Positions 35,301 to 44,900 of a stretch of DNA of 64,000 bases are shown here, piece by piece. The position numbers were made by a program, and so were the translations under genes. The notes under the pieces were generated by a model. The model saw only the letters and a list, made by a program, of their open reading frames with translations, was not told where the DNA came from and made no database searches. Position 1 is the stretch's first letter; each line of letters opens with the position of its first letter. The stretch is from Pleurodeles waltl (taxonomy: Eukaryota; Chordata; Amphibia; Caudata; Salamandridae): contig NC_090446.1 of assembly GCF_031143425.1 (NCBI RefSeq), forward strand, positions 1,020,043,066 to 1,020,107,065, read 5' to 3'.

Positions 35301-35660
35301 TTGCACTTTAGCACTGGTTAGCAGTGGTAAAGTGCCCAGAGTAACAAAAACAGCAAAATCAGAGCCCAGCACACATCAACAACCTGGGAAACAGAGGCAA
35401 AAAGGTAAGGGAGACCATGCCAAGGATGAAAAGTCTAACACTGAGTATTGCCTTTTATTGTGTATAAGTACTGTGTGACTATAGTGGTTTTGCAAGAGCT
35501 TTGCATGTCTCCTAGTTCAGCCTTGGCTACTCTGCTACAGTTATCCCTAGATAGCCTAAGCTGCTAGACACTGCCTACATTTCACTAAGGTGGATCACTG
35601 GACCTGGTATAAGGTGTAAGTACCTCTGGCACCCACTACAAACCAGGCCAGCTTCTCACA
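32327..35660 (+). mobile_element. 5' LTR of gypsy copy 2, with nested solo LTR
   Basis: It starts TGTAGAAAAGTACCATC and ends CCAGCTTCTCACA, directly before the primer-binding site. It is related to the solo LTRs but diverged. AATAAA occurs in the block just before the nested insertion (about 33225). A family 2 solo LTR (33255-35440) splits it between CTGAG duplications. Confidence 0.88.
33255..35440 (-). mobile_element. Solo LTR of family 2 (2.2 kb)
   Basis: On the plus strand it runs from TGTTAGCAATGGGTC to GAAAAGTCTAACA, with CTGAG on both sides (33250-33254 and 35441-35445). The TG...CA ends and 5-bp duplication mark a solo LTR. It is probably sense on the minus strand, by comparison with the fragment at 8309-8820. 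It has no relation to the Gmr1-like LTR beyond short motifs. No internal coding region of this family occurs in the window. Confidence 0.88.
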
Positions 35661-35680
35661 TTGGTGGTGCAGCGGTGGGA
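35661..35680 (+). other. tRNA primer-binding site, gypsy copy 2
   Basis: TTGGTGGTGCAGCGGTGGGA follows the LTR end. It matches the copy 1 site at all but one position and fits tRNA-Leu(UAG) with two extra nucleotides after TGGTGG. Confidence 0.6.
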
Positions 35681-37190
35681 TAAGTACTTGCAAATGCCTT
35701 ATCACTTTGTCACTGGTGCTTTTCACAAGAAAAGTCTACTCCAATACTTAGAACAATATACAATTATATCTAGCAGTCACATTTTTGCTTCCAAAGTTCT
35801 GAAAAGTTTTTCTTTTCTGTAAAAAGTTAGGTGAAATAGTTTGCTTACTTCTTACTCTTCTCCCTAACTTTTTCTATCACTATGTCTTCTATTGAGGCGA
35901 CGCCCAGGGTTGTCAAGACCACTTATGAAAATCTAAATTTTAAAAGTTTGAGGAGTCTCTGCTTAGAAAGAAGCTTAGGGATTGGGAAGAACCCCAATAA
36001 GGATTTCCTCTTGAATCTCCTCTTACAAGATGACCAGGAGCATCCTGATGGTCATGTACAATCAGAATTGGAGGTAGAGGGAGATTCTGACCAGGTAGAT
36101 TCAGGAGAGGGTCCTGAAGATGCAGGGGAGGATGCTTCCACAGATCTTTCTCTAAACAAACTACCTAGTGTAGCTGGAAGTGGGAGAGGGCACCCACAAG
36201 TAGGGCACCCTTCACCCCTAGAGGCCAGGTCACTAGGGTTACACAAGTTAGGGAAAGGTCAACCTCTGCTCATTCCCATGTTACTTCTGCGTCAGAAGTA
36301 TCACACACGTTCAACCCTGAGGACCAGTCCCTAGAAAGGGAACTCAGAAAGCTGAGGTTGGAGGAAGCCAGACTGAGGCTACAGCAACAACAGTTGGCCT
36401 TAGATAGGGAATCCCTAGCTGTGGAAAGGGAAAGGCAGGGGTTGGGGTTAGTTCTCCATGGTAGCAGCAACAGCAGTTTTAGAGGTTCCAATGTTAAAGA
36501 ACATACATTTGATTCTAAAAACCTGCATAAGATTGTCCTCCCTTACAAGAAGGGGGATGACATTTACAAGTGGTTTGCTGCACTTGAGAGGGCCTGTAAA
36601 GTTCAGAGGGTCCCTCGGGTACAGTGGGCTGCTATTCTGTGGTTGTCCTTCTCTGGCAAGGGGAGAGACAGACACCTTACTGTCAGAGAAGATGATTCAG
36701 ATAATTACAATGTTCTGAAGACTGCACTCTTAGATGGATTTGGCTTAACCACTGAAAAATATAGGAGTAAGTTCAGAGAAACCAGAAAAGAATCTTCACA
36801 AGATTGGATAGACTTTGTGGACTGTTCAGTGAAGACCTTAGAAGGTTGGTTGCATGGCAGCAAGGTGTCTGATTATGAAGGCTTATATAATCTAATCTTC
36901 AGAGAGCATATTCTTAACAATTGTGTGCCTGATTTGTTACACCAGTATCTTTTGGACTCAGATCTGACTTTTCAGCAAGAATTGGGAAAGAAGGCAGACA
37001 AATGGGTCATAACAAGGGTGAGCAGAAAAGCTCATACAGGGGGTGGCAAGAACAGCAAGAAGAAGGCTCCCTTGAGCCAGTGAGCTGACGAGCTTTGGAG
37101 ATGCACCTGTGTGCCTTTGAGTGGTACTTGACCTGAGAGGATTTTGGCAGCATTTCCAGCAACCCCAGATTAATTTTCTTTGTTCTCTAC

Positions 37191-37234
37191 TCTCTACTGA
37201 TGAAGGGCTAAACCCAGAAACACCTGTCTAGAGA
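37191..37234 (+). ncRNA. Hammerhead ribozyme 1
   Basis: A type I hammerhead. Helix I is TCTCTA (37191-37196) pairing perfectly with TAGAGA (37229-37234). The core CTGATGA is at 37197-37203 and the GAAA core at 37217-37220. Helix II is GGG/CCC closing CTAAA, with an A-A mismatch at the junction. Helix III is very short (ACA/TGT, 2-nt loop). Predicted cleavage is after the C of GTC at 37228. Confidence 0.8.
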
Positions 37235-37507
37235 TATACAGCAATGTCTGCACCAACTAGTGAAAAACCACAGATAATTTTCAAGTAAGCATAACTGGGA
37301 ACTGCATTTACCAGGATGCAAAGGGGCGAACTGTGCTGGGATGTAAGGCAGTGTGCTCCCAACCCCCCTTCCTGTTTAAAAGGCTCCCTTGAGCCAGTGA
37401 GCTGACGAGCTTTGGAGATGCCCCAGTGTGCCTGTGAGTGGTACTTGACCTGAGAGGATTTTGGCAGCATTTCCAGCAACCCCAGATGAATTTTCTTTGT
37501 TCTCTAC

Positions 37508-37551
37508 TCTCTACTGATGAAGGGCTAAACCCAGAAACACATGTCTAGAGA
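37508..37551 (+). ncRNA. Hammerhead ribozyme 2
   Basis: Identical to ribozyme 1 in helix I, helix II and both core strands; only the helix III loop differs (CA instead of CC). CTGATGA is at 37514-37520 and predicted cleavage is after C 37545. The two cleavage sites are exactly 317 nt apart. Confidence 0.8.
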
Positions 37552-37738
37552 TATGCAGCAATGTCTGCACCGACTTTGGTGAAAAACTACAGATCATTTT
37601 CAAGTAAGCACTACTGTGAACTGCATTTACCAGGATGCAAAGGGGTGAACTGTGCTGGGATGTGAGGCAGTGTGCTCTCAACCCCCCTTCCAAAAGGATG
37701 GTAAGTCACATGACAAGGGTGGGGACAAAGATAACAAG

Positions 37739-38270
37739 TATTTGCAATGGGCTAGGGTCTCACATTTCTCCGAGTTACAGCTATTAGCAGTTGTAAACTC
37801 CCAACCGTATTTTTCTTTCCAAATTGAAAGAAAAAAACAGCATGACCGCGCTGCTACAGTTCACCCGTAGTGAAACCAATCGGCAAAGGTGACATTATCT
37901 ACGTAACCGGCAAAAGTGCAATTAACTATGTAACAGGGTCGATGTCATGGAAAGTACTCGACTTTGGCCAAGCGAGATCGTGCTGCAAACAAAGGATAAA
38001 AAGTAGTCCACAAACCTGACGGGAAACAGAGAGCCTTGCATGTTTTCAGTACTTGATCACTGCGCTTGAGAAGGGCTAACCACAGGAAAAGGCATGACGT
38101 ATGCGTGCCTTCCAGTAATGAAAGTAAGCAGATTTTAACAGGAAAGCCCACGAACCAATGAAACACAACTGACCTGACGTCAACGGGGCTCCGAGCCCTC
38201 TTCTACCTCCTAAAGCGTCTCGCAAGTGAAACACATGCACAAGCGCATGCGATGCAGGCTCGACCCTAAA
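37739..38270. mobile_element. Unknown 532-bp insertion in gag
   Basis: Defined by comparison with the gag basic region of copy 1, which runs uninterrupted here. The insert starts TATTTGCAATGGGCTAGG and ends CGACCCTAAA, with AAG on each side. It retains many CpG dinucleotides, unlike its neighbours, suggesting a younger insertion. I see no coding frame, terminal repeat or tRNA-like promoter that I can name. It could be the end of a LINE, a SINE or a DIRS piece. Confidence 0.55.
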
Positions 38271-38519
38271 AAGTCAGAGTCTTCAGCAGGCCCACAAAAA
38301 TCCTCTGGGGGTGGTGGGTCCAAATCCTCTTCTAACCATCAGAAAAAGCCTTGGTGTTATTTGTGTAAACACAAAGGTCATTGGGCAAGTGATCCCACTT
38401 GTCCCAAGAGAATCACCAAGCCTCCCACCACCACAACCCCCATTGCTTCCACTCGTGCCCCATGTAATAGCAGTAGTGGTGGGGAAAAAACTCTACAAAT
38501 AGCCAAACAAAGGGTGTAG

Positions 38520-39100
38520 CTGGACTCACTTTTGTTAATGTAGTGGGGGTTGGTCTAGTTAGGGAGACCACTGAGGCTGTTTTAGTCTCTGATGGTGACA
38601 TTGGCCGTGCCACCTTAGTTGCTTGTTCCCTTAATATGGATAAGTACAAGCAACTTCCCCTTATAAATGGTGTTCAGGTTGAGGCCTACAGGGAGACAGG
38701 TGCCAGTGTCACTATGGTGATGGAGAAACTGGTTGCCCCTGAGCAACACTTACTTGGTCATCAGTACCAAGTTACTGATGCCCATAACAACACTGTTAGT
38801 CACCCCATGGCTGTTGTGAATCTCAACAGGGGGGGTGGGTTACTGGTCCGAAAAGTTTGTGGTATCCACTGACTTACCTGTAGAGTGTCTATTGGGCAAT
38901 GATTTGGACATTTCAGCTTGGGCTGAAGTGAAGTTGAAGGCCCATGCAGCCATGCTGGGCATTCCAGGGCAGATACTTGCTCTTACCAGGGCTCAGGCCA
39001 AGAAGCAAAGAGGACAGGGAAACTTGGATCCTGGAACAATGGACCAAGTGCTCCCAAAAAACAGGGGTAGAAAGGGCTGATACAGCTGAGCTCTTGGGTG
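38520..39100 (+). pseudogene. Gypsy copy 2 protease
   Basis: The protease segment reads EAYRETGASVTMV at 38681-38720, so the catalytic Asp is replaced by Glu (ETGAS at 38693-38707; copy 1 has DTGAS). Downstream, VECLLGNDLDISAWAEV is the usual second half of the fold, and LALTRAQAKKQ marks the end of the domain. A frame shift lies near 38860. Confidence 0.8.
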
Positions 39101-40500
39101 CAGGGGGTGCTGCCAGGGAGGAACTGAGTGTGGCACAGCAGACCTGTCCCACATTAGACGGTCTAAGACAGCAAGCTGTCAGACTTCAAGCTGGGGATTT
39201 CAGTGACTCACATAGGGTTTATTGGGAGAAGAATCTCCTTTGTACTGAGGCAAGGGACCCAAAACCTGGTGCTACCAGGAGAATGGTAATTCCCTTGCAG
39301 TATAGGGAATTCCTCCTAACTCTTACACATGATAGTCCCCTGGATGGATATCTGGGGCAAAGTAAGACCTGATACAGACTTGTCCCTCACTTTCACTGGC
39401 CTCACATGTTAGAGGACACAAAAGAGTTATGTTGCTCTTTTGTCACTTGCCAGGCCAGTGGCATAACTGGTGGCACCCCAAAGGTCCCCTTAATCCCACT
39501 GCCTGTGGTTGGGGTGCCCTTTGGAAGAGTAGGGGTTGATATTGTTGGCCCCCTTGACCCTCCAACTGATTCTGGAAACAGATTCATCTTAGTGGTAGTG
39601 GACCATGTCACAAGATACCCAGAAGCAATCCCCTTAAGGACCACTACAGCTCCTGTGGTGGCAAAGGCCCTCCTCGAATATTGTCCAGGGTGGGCTTTCC
39701 TAAAGAGGTAGTATCAGACGAGGGTAGTAACTTCATGTCTGCATACTTAAAGGCAATGTGGAAGGAGTGTGGTATAACCTATAAATTCACCACATCCTAT
39801 CATCCATAAACAAATGGACTGGTTGAGAGATTTAACAAAACTCTCAAAGGCATGATCATGGGACTCTCTGAAAAACTCAGAAGGAGATGCAATGTCATCC
39901 TGCCATGCCTTCTTTTTGCCTACAAGGAGGTACCCAAAAAGGAGTGGTCTACAACCCCTTTGAACTCCTATTTGGTCACCCTATTCGGGGTCCCCTTTCT
40001 TTTGTTGAAGAGGGGTGGGAACAATCCTTGGAGCCCCCTAAACAAGACATTGTGGATTATGTCCTTGGCCTAAGATCAAGAATGGCTGAGTACATGAAAA
40101 AGGACACCAAGAACCTTCAGGCCAGCCAAGAGCCTCAAAGGTAATGGCATTACCAGAAGGCTGTCCTGACTGAGTACCACCCAGGACAGAAGGTGTGGGT
40201 TTTGGAGCCTTTAGCACCAAGTGCACTCCAAGACAAATGGAGTAGACCACACCTTATTGTGGAAAAGAAGGGTGAGGTCACCTATTTGGTATACTTGGCA
40301 CTGCAAGAAGTCCCCTAAGGGTACTTCTTGTCAACCGCCTTAAACCCTACTATGATAGGGCAGATTTGACCCTACTCATGGCCACAGAGGAGGGCAGAAA
40401 GAAGAGAGTGACCCTCTCTCTGACTTCTTCTCCAACACTGCGGCTGATGGCTCAGTGGAAGGAGTTGTCCTTGCAGACTGCCTTACTGCAGAACAAAAGT
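39100..40500 (+). pseudogene. Gypsy copy 2 integrase
   Basis: It starts with the linker VAQQTCPTLDGLRQQAV, then the H2C2 zinc-binding part (ending CCSFVTCQASG, 39430-39460). The catalytic core follows: GVDIVGPL (about 39530), SDEGSNF (about 39715) and the Glu in LVERFN (39825-39827). A TAA stop interrupts the core just before TNGLVERFN, and there are several frame changes. The C-terminal region matches the GPY/F-type module of copy 1 (about 40220-40350). Integrase precedes RT, as in copy 1. Confidence 0.85.
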
Positions 40501-40597
40501 AGGAGTGCAATAACCTGCTAGGCCAATTTTCTGAACTCTTTTCACTCACACCTGGTCAGACATTTGGTGTGAACACACCATTGATACTGGAGACAGT

Positions 40598-41870
40598 TTG
40601 CATGTCAAAAGTAAGATTTATAGGCAGCCTGACCATGTCAGATACTGTATTAAAGCTAAGGTTCAGAAAATGTTGGACCCAGGTGTTATTGAGCACTCAG
40701 ACAGCCCCTGGACCAGCCCAGTGGTGCTTGTCCCCAAACCTCATAGCAAAGATGGAAAGAGAGAAATTAGGTTTTGTGAAGACTACAGAGGCTCAGTACA
40801 GTTACAAAAACAGATGCTCACCCTATATCCAGGGCAGATGAGCTAATAAATACACTGCCGTCTGCCAAGTATCTAAGCACCTTTGATTTGACTGAAGAGT
40901 ATTGGCAGATCAAATTATCAGAGGATGCTAAACCAAAAACTGCATTTTCAACCATTGGAGGATATTATCAATTGACAGTTATGCCCTTTGGTCTGAAAAA
41001 CGCACCTGCCACTTTCCAGAGGCTGGTGAACACAGTCCTCCAAGGTCTGGAAGCATTCAGTGCAGAATATCTTGATGATATTGCTGTATTTAGCTCCGCC
41101 TGGGATGACCACCTGATCCACTGGTGGAACGTATTGGAATCCCTGCAGAAGGCAGACCTCACTATCAAGGCTTTAAAATGCCAGATAGGGCAGGGGAACG
41201 TGGTTTATCTGGGCCACCTTGTTGGTGGAGAACAGATTGAACCACTACAGGGAAGATACAGACTATTTTAGACTGGGCTCCCCCTACTACTCAAACCCAC
41301 GTCAGAGCCTTTCTTGGTCTCACTTGATATTACAGGAGGTTCATTAAGAACTATGACTCTATTGTTGCCCCTCTTAATGACCTCACCTCTAAGAAAATGC
41401 CCAAAAAGGTATTATGGACAGCCAGCAGTCAAAGAGCTTTTGAGGGGCTTAAGCAGGCTATGTGTACTGCACCTGTCCTAAAAAGCCCATATTACTCTAA
41501 AACATTCATTGTCCAGCCAGACGCTTCTGAAATGGGGTTGGGGCAGTGCTTTCACAACTAAACTCAGAAGGCCAGGATAAACCTGATGCTTTTATCAGTA
41601 GAAGGTTTACCCCTAGAGAAAAGTGTTGGTCAACCATAGAGAGCGAGGCCTTTGCTGTGGTCTAGGCCCTGAAGAATTTGAGATCATACTTATTTAGGAC
41701 TCACTTCATAGTTCTGACAGACCACAAACCTCTCTTATGGTTAAACAGATGAAAGGAGAAAACCCTAAATTGTTGAGGTGGTCCATTTCCCTACAGGGGA
41801 TGGACTTTACAGTGGAACATTGACCTGGGTGTAACCACTCCAATGCAGATGGACACTCCAGATATTTCCA
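40598..41870 (+). pseudogene. Gypsy copy 2 reverse transcriptase and RNase H
   Basis: RT begins with LDPGVIEHSDSPWTSPVVLV (about 40675-40735). A long open stretch (40888-41271) holds MPFGLKNAPATFQRLVN and the active site YLDDIAVFS with both Asp intact (41068-41079). RNase H remains follow to about 41870 (VQPDASEMGLG, then TDHKPL), with stops and frame shifts. Nothing env-like lies between here and the LTR. Confidence 0.87.
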
Positions 41871-41917
41871 TTTAGACAATGAAAACTCGTCTGGGCAAGG
41901 TTAGCCTTATTGTCCCT

Positions 41918-41934
41918 CGTATGAGGGGAGTTTG
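41918..41934 (+). other. Polypurine tract region of gypsy copy 2
   Basis: ATGAGGGGAGTTTG immediately precedes the 3' LTR. It is shorter and less pure than in copy 1. Confidence 0.5.
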
Positions 41935-44900
41935 TGTGGGAAAGTACCATCTTTCTTGGCATGTTACCCCTAATTTCTGCCTGTTTGTGAGTGTGGTTGT
42001 ACTGTCTCACTGGGATCCAGCTAGTCAGGACCCCAGTGCTCATAGTTTGTGGCCTATACGAGTTGTCAGTATGCTTGACTGTGTCATTGGAGTTCTGCTA
42101 ACCAGAACTCCGTGCCTATGCTCTCTCTGTTCACCAAATGTGTCACTATAGTTCAGTGACTCCATATTCCAATTCTGATTGGCACACTGGATCCCCCTTA
42201 TAAGTCCCTAGTGGGGTTCCAGGAGATCCTTATGGGCTGCAGCATTTCTTTTGCCACCTATAAGGAGCTCATACAAACACTCCTTCAGGACTGCCACAGC
42301 AGCCTGAGTGAAATAGTGCACACACTATTTCACAGCCATTTTCACTGCACCAGGTAACTTATAAGTAACCTCTATGTCTAACCTTCAGTTACTGAAGGCT
42401 AGGTGCAAAGTTACTGTGTGTGAGGGCACCCTTGCACTAGCAAAGGTGCCCCCACATTGTCCAGGCCCAAATTCCCAGACTTAGTGAGTGTGGGGACACC
42501 ATTATAAGCGTGCACTACATATATGTCAATACATAGATGTAGCTTAACAATGGTAGCTCCAAATATGGCGATGTGAGGTGTCTAAGATTGTGGAATTGAA
42601 CCCCCAATCCAAATCTGATATTGGGGACCCAATTCCATGCACCCTGGGGGCTCCACCATAGGCCCCCAGTACTGCCAAACCAGCTCTCTGAGGTTGTATC
42701 TGCAGCCCCAGCTGCTGACGCCTCAGAGACAGGTTTCTGCCCTCATTGGGATTGAGCAGCTCAACCCTAGGAAGGCAGAACAATGCATTTCCTTTAGGAG
42801 AGGGGTGTTACACCCTCCCCCATTGGAAATAGGTGTTAAAGGCATGGGAGGGGTATCCTCCCAGACCCTCTGGAAATGCTTTGAAGGACACAAACGGTGC
42901 CCTCCTTGCATAATCCAGTCTACACCGGTTCAGGGACCCCCAGTCCCTGCTCTGGCGCAAAACTGGACAAAGGAAAGGGGAGTGGCCGCTCCCCTGCCCA
43001 TTACCACCCCAGGAGTGGTGCCCAGAGCTCCTACAGAGTGTCCCTGGCGTTAGCCATCTTGGATTCCAAGGTGTGGGGATCCTCTGGGAGCATCTGAGTG
43101 GCCAGTGTCAGCAGGTGACAACAGAGACCCCTCCTGATAGGTGCATACCTAGGTAGGTAGCCAATCCTCCTCTGAGGGCTATTTAGGGTCTCTCCTCTGG
43201 ATGTTTCCTCAGATTTGGTTTGGAAGACTCCACCAGGACTCCTCTGCTTCCTCTGCTTCATCTTCTGATCATCAGATCAACCGCAGACTGCTCCCGGAAC
43301 CGCTGTAACTGCAACAAAGTATCGAGGAAGGCTACTGTGACCTGCAACTTCAGCTCCCGCCAGCAACCGCAACAGTTTCCAGGTTGTGCACGCTCTGAGG
43401 ACTCCCTGTCTTCACCCTGCACCAGAAGAACCAAAGGAATCTCCCATGGAGTGACTGAGTCACTTTCCTGCTTCAGCAGGCACTTCTTTGCATTGATGAC
43501 TTGTACTCTGGGACTCCTCTCCTGTCAACGAGTGTGATCCCTGGAACAGAGGTGATGGACCGAAGTGATCCTGACTGTCCAAAGGTCCAGCTGTCCAAAA
43601 TTGGTGGAGATAAGGGCTTGCCTCCCCGTGCCAGACAGTACCCCCGTGCATCACATATTCTGCAGTTCCTTGGGCTTCCGTGCACTTCTTCCAAAGGTTT
43701 TTCATGCACAGCGTAGTTCAGGTCTCAAGCACTCTATCCTGCGACGCACAGCTCCCTGAGTTGTTCTCCAGTGGCATGGGATCCCTTCATGTAGTGCTGT
43801 GATGACTGCTCTTTGCAACACCTTTGTCCCCATGTCCTGGGACTCCTGTGGGTACTGCCTGGTCTTCTGAAGGCTCTCTGAAGTACTGAGAGCCCCCTTT
43901 GTCTCCTCAGTCTGAGTTGAGACCCCCAGGTCCCTCCTGGGTCCAGGCAGCTCCTCTTTGGTGCAAAACGTGTTCTTGCGTGAACCAAGACTTGTTCGCG
44001 GAATCCAGTGACGCAAACAGCATGCATCCAGCGACTCGACGTGGGACATCTCTTGCACCAAGCAGGAACCCACAGTTATCTTCTTTGGTGCATTTCTGTA
44101 CTTTTCTTCCAACCGGAGAATCCACTTTTGCACCTTCATCCAAGTTGGCAGGGGCTTCTGTTCTTCCTGGACTCTTCATCGACTTCTGGCCTTTGTCTCC
44201 TCTCTCCACAGGTCTTCAGGTCCAGGAATTCATTGTTGGTTTACTGCAGTCTTGCTTGGTTCTTGCATAATCCTTTACCATGACTTCTAGTCTGTTCTGA
44301 GGAAACGTGCTGTACTTTACTCCTGTTTTCCTGGTCTCTGGGGTGGGGTACTTTACTTACCATTAGTGTTTTCTTACACTCCCAGTGCCCCTCTACACTT
44401 GCCTGGGGGGAATCCGACTTTCGCATTCCACTATTTTAATATATGGTTTGTGTTGCCCCTAGGCCCATTGCAATCTATTGTGTTTTTCACTGTTTTCACT
44501 ATTCTATGTCTGTTTACTGACCTGATTTTGGTTATTAGTGTATATATTGCGTTTAATACTTACCTCCAGAAGTAGTATTGCCTCCAAGATATTTTTGGCC
44601 TTGTGTCACTAAAATAAGGTGTAGGAGGCTGGCCTGGCTTGTAGTGGGTACCAGAGGTCCTTACACCTTGTGCCAGGTCCAGTTATCCCTTATTAGTGTA
44701 GAAGAGGTGTTTCTAGCAGCTTAGGCTGATAGAAGGTAGCTATAGCAGAGCAGCTTAGGGTGAACTAGGAGACATGCAAAGCTCCTACTATACCACTGGT
44801 GTCATATGCACAATATCATAAGAAAACACAATACACAGATATACTAAAAATAAAGGTACTTTATTTTTATGACAATATGCTAAAAGGATCTCAGTGAGTA

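Larger units (their letters stand above)
37065..37691 (+). mobile_element. Dimeric hammerhead-ribozyme unit (retrozyme-like) inserted in gag
   Basis: Two ~90%-identical units, 37065-37372 and 37382-37691, separated by TGTTTAAAA. Each begins GGCTCCCTTGAGCCAGTGAG and ends in CCCCCCTTCC. The insertion splits an AAGAA/AAAA tract of the gag basic region; copy 1 shows the uninterrupted sequence. Each unit carries a complete hammerhead core. There is no coding capacity. A tandem dimer of ~300-nt units with one type I hammerhead each is the published layout of animal retrozymes, small non-autonomous elements spread as circular RNA. Confidence 0.75.
35882..38520 (+). pseudogene. Gypsy copy 2 gag with SCAN-like capsid end
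   Basis: Gag starts at the ATG at 35882 (MSSIEATPRVVKTTYENLN). The frame shifts between about 36240 and 36350. The second block has a Gln/Leu-rich coiled-coil-prone stretch (EARLRLQQQQLALDRE), then the capsid (GDDIYKWFAALERACKVQRV ... DIDFVD-type), and ends in a segment resembling the SCAN domain: TLEGWLHGSKVSDYEGLYNL followed by EHILNNCVPDLLHQYLLDSD (36837-36970). Two insertions (37065-37691 and 37739-38270) break the basic region. After them comes the zinc knuckle WCYLCKHKGHWASDPTC (CX2CX4HX6C, two residues longer than the usual CX2CX4HX4C). Confidence 0.85.

Noticed and set aside
41870..41934. Possible env gene of an endogenous retrovirus
   Set aside because: RNase H runs almost to the polypurine tract in both gypsy copies, leaving no space for env. 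These are retrotransposons.
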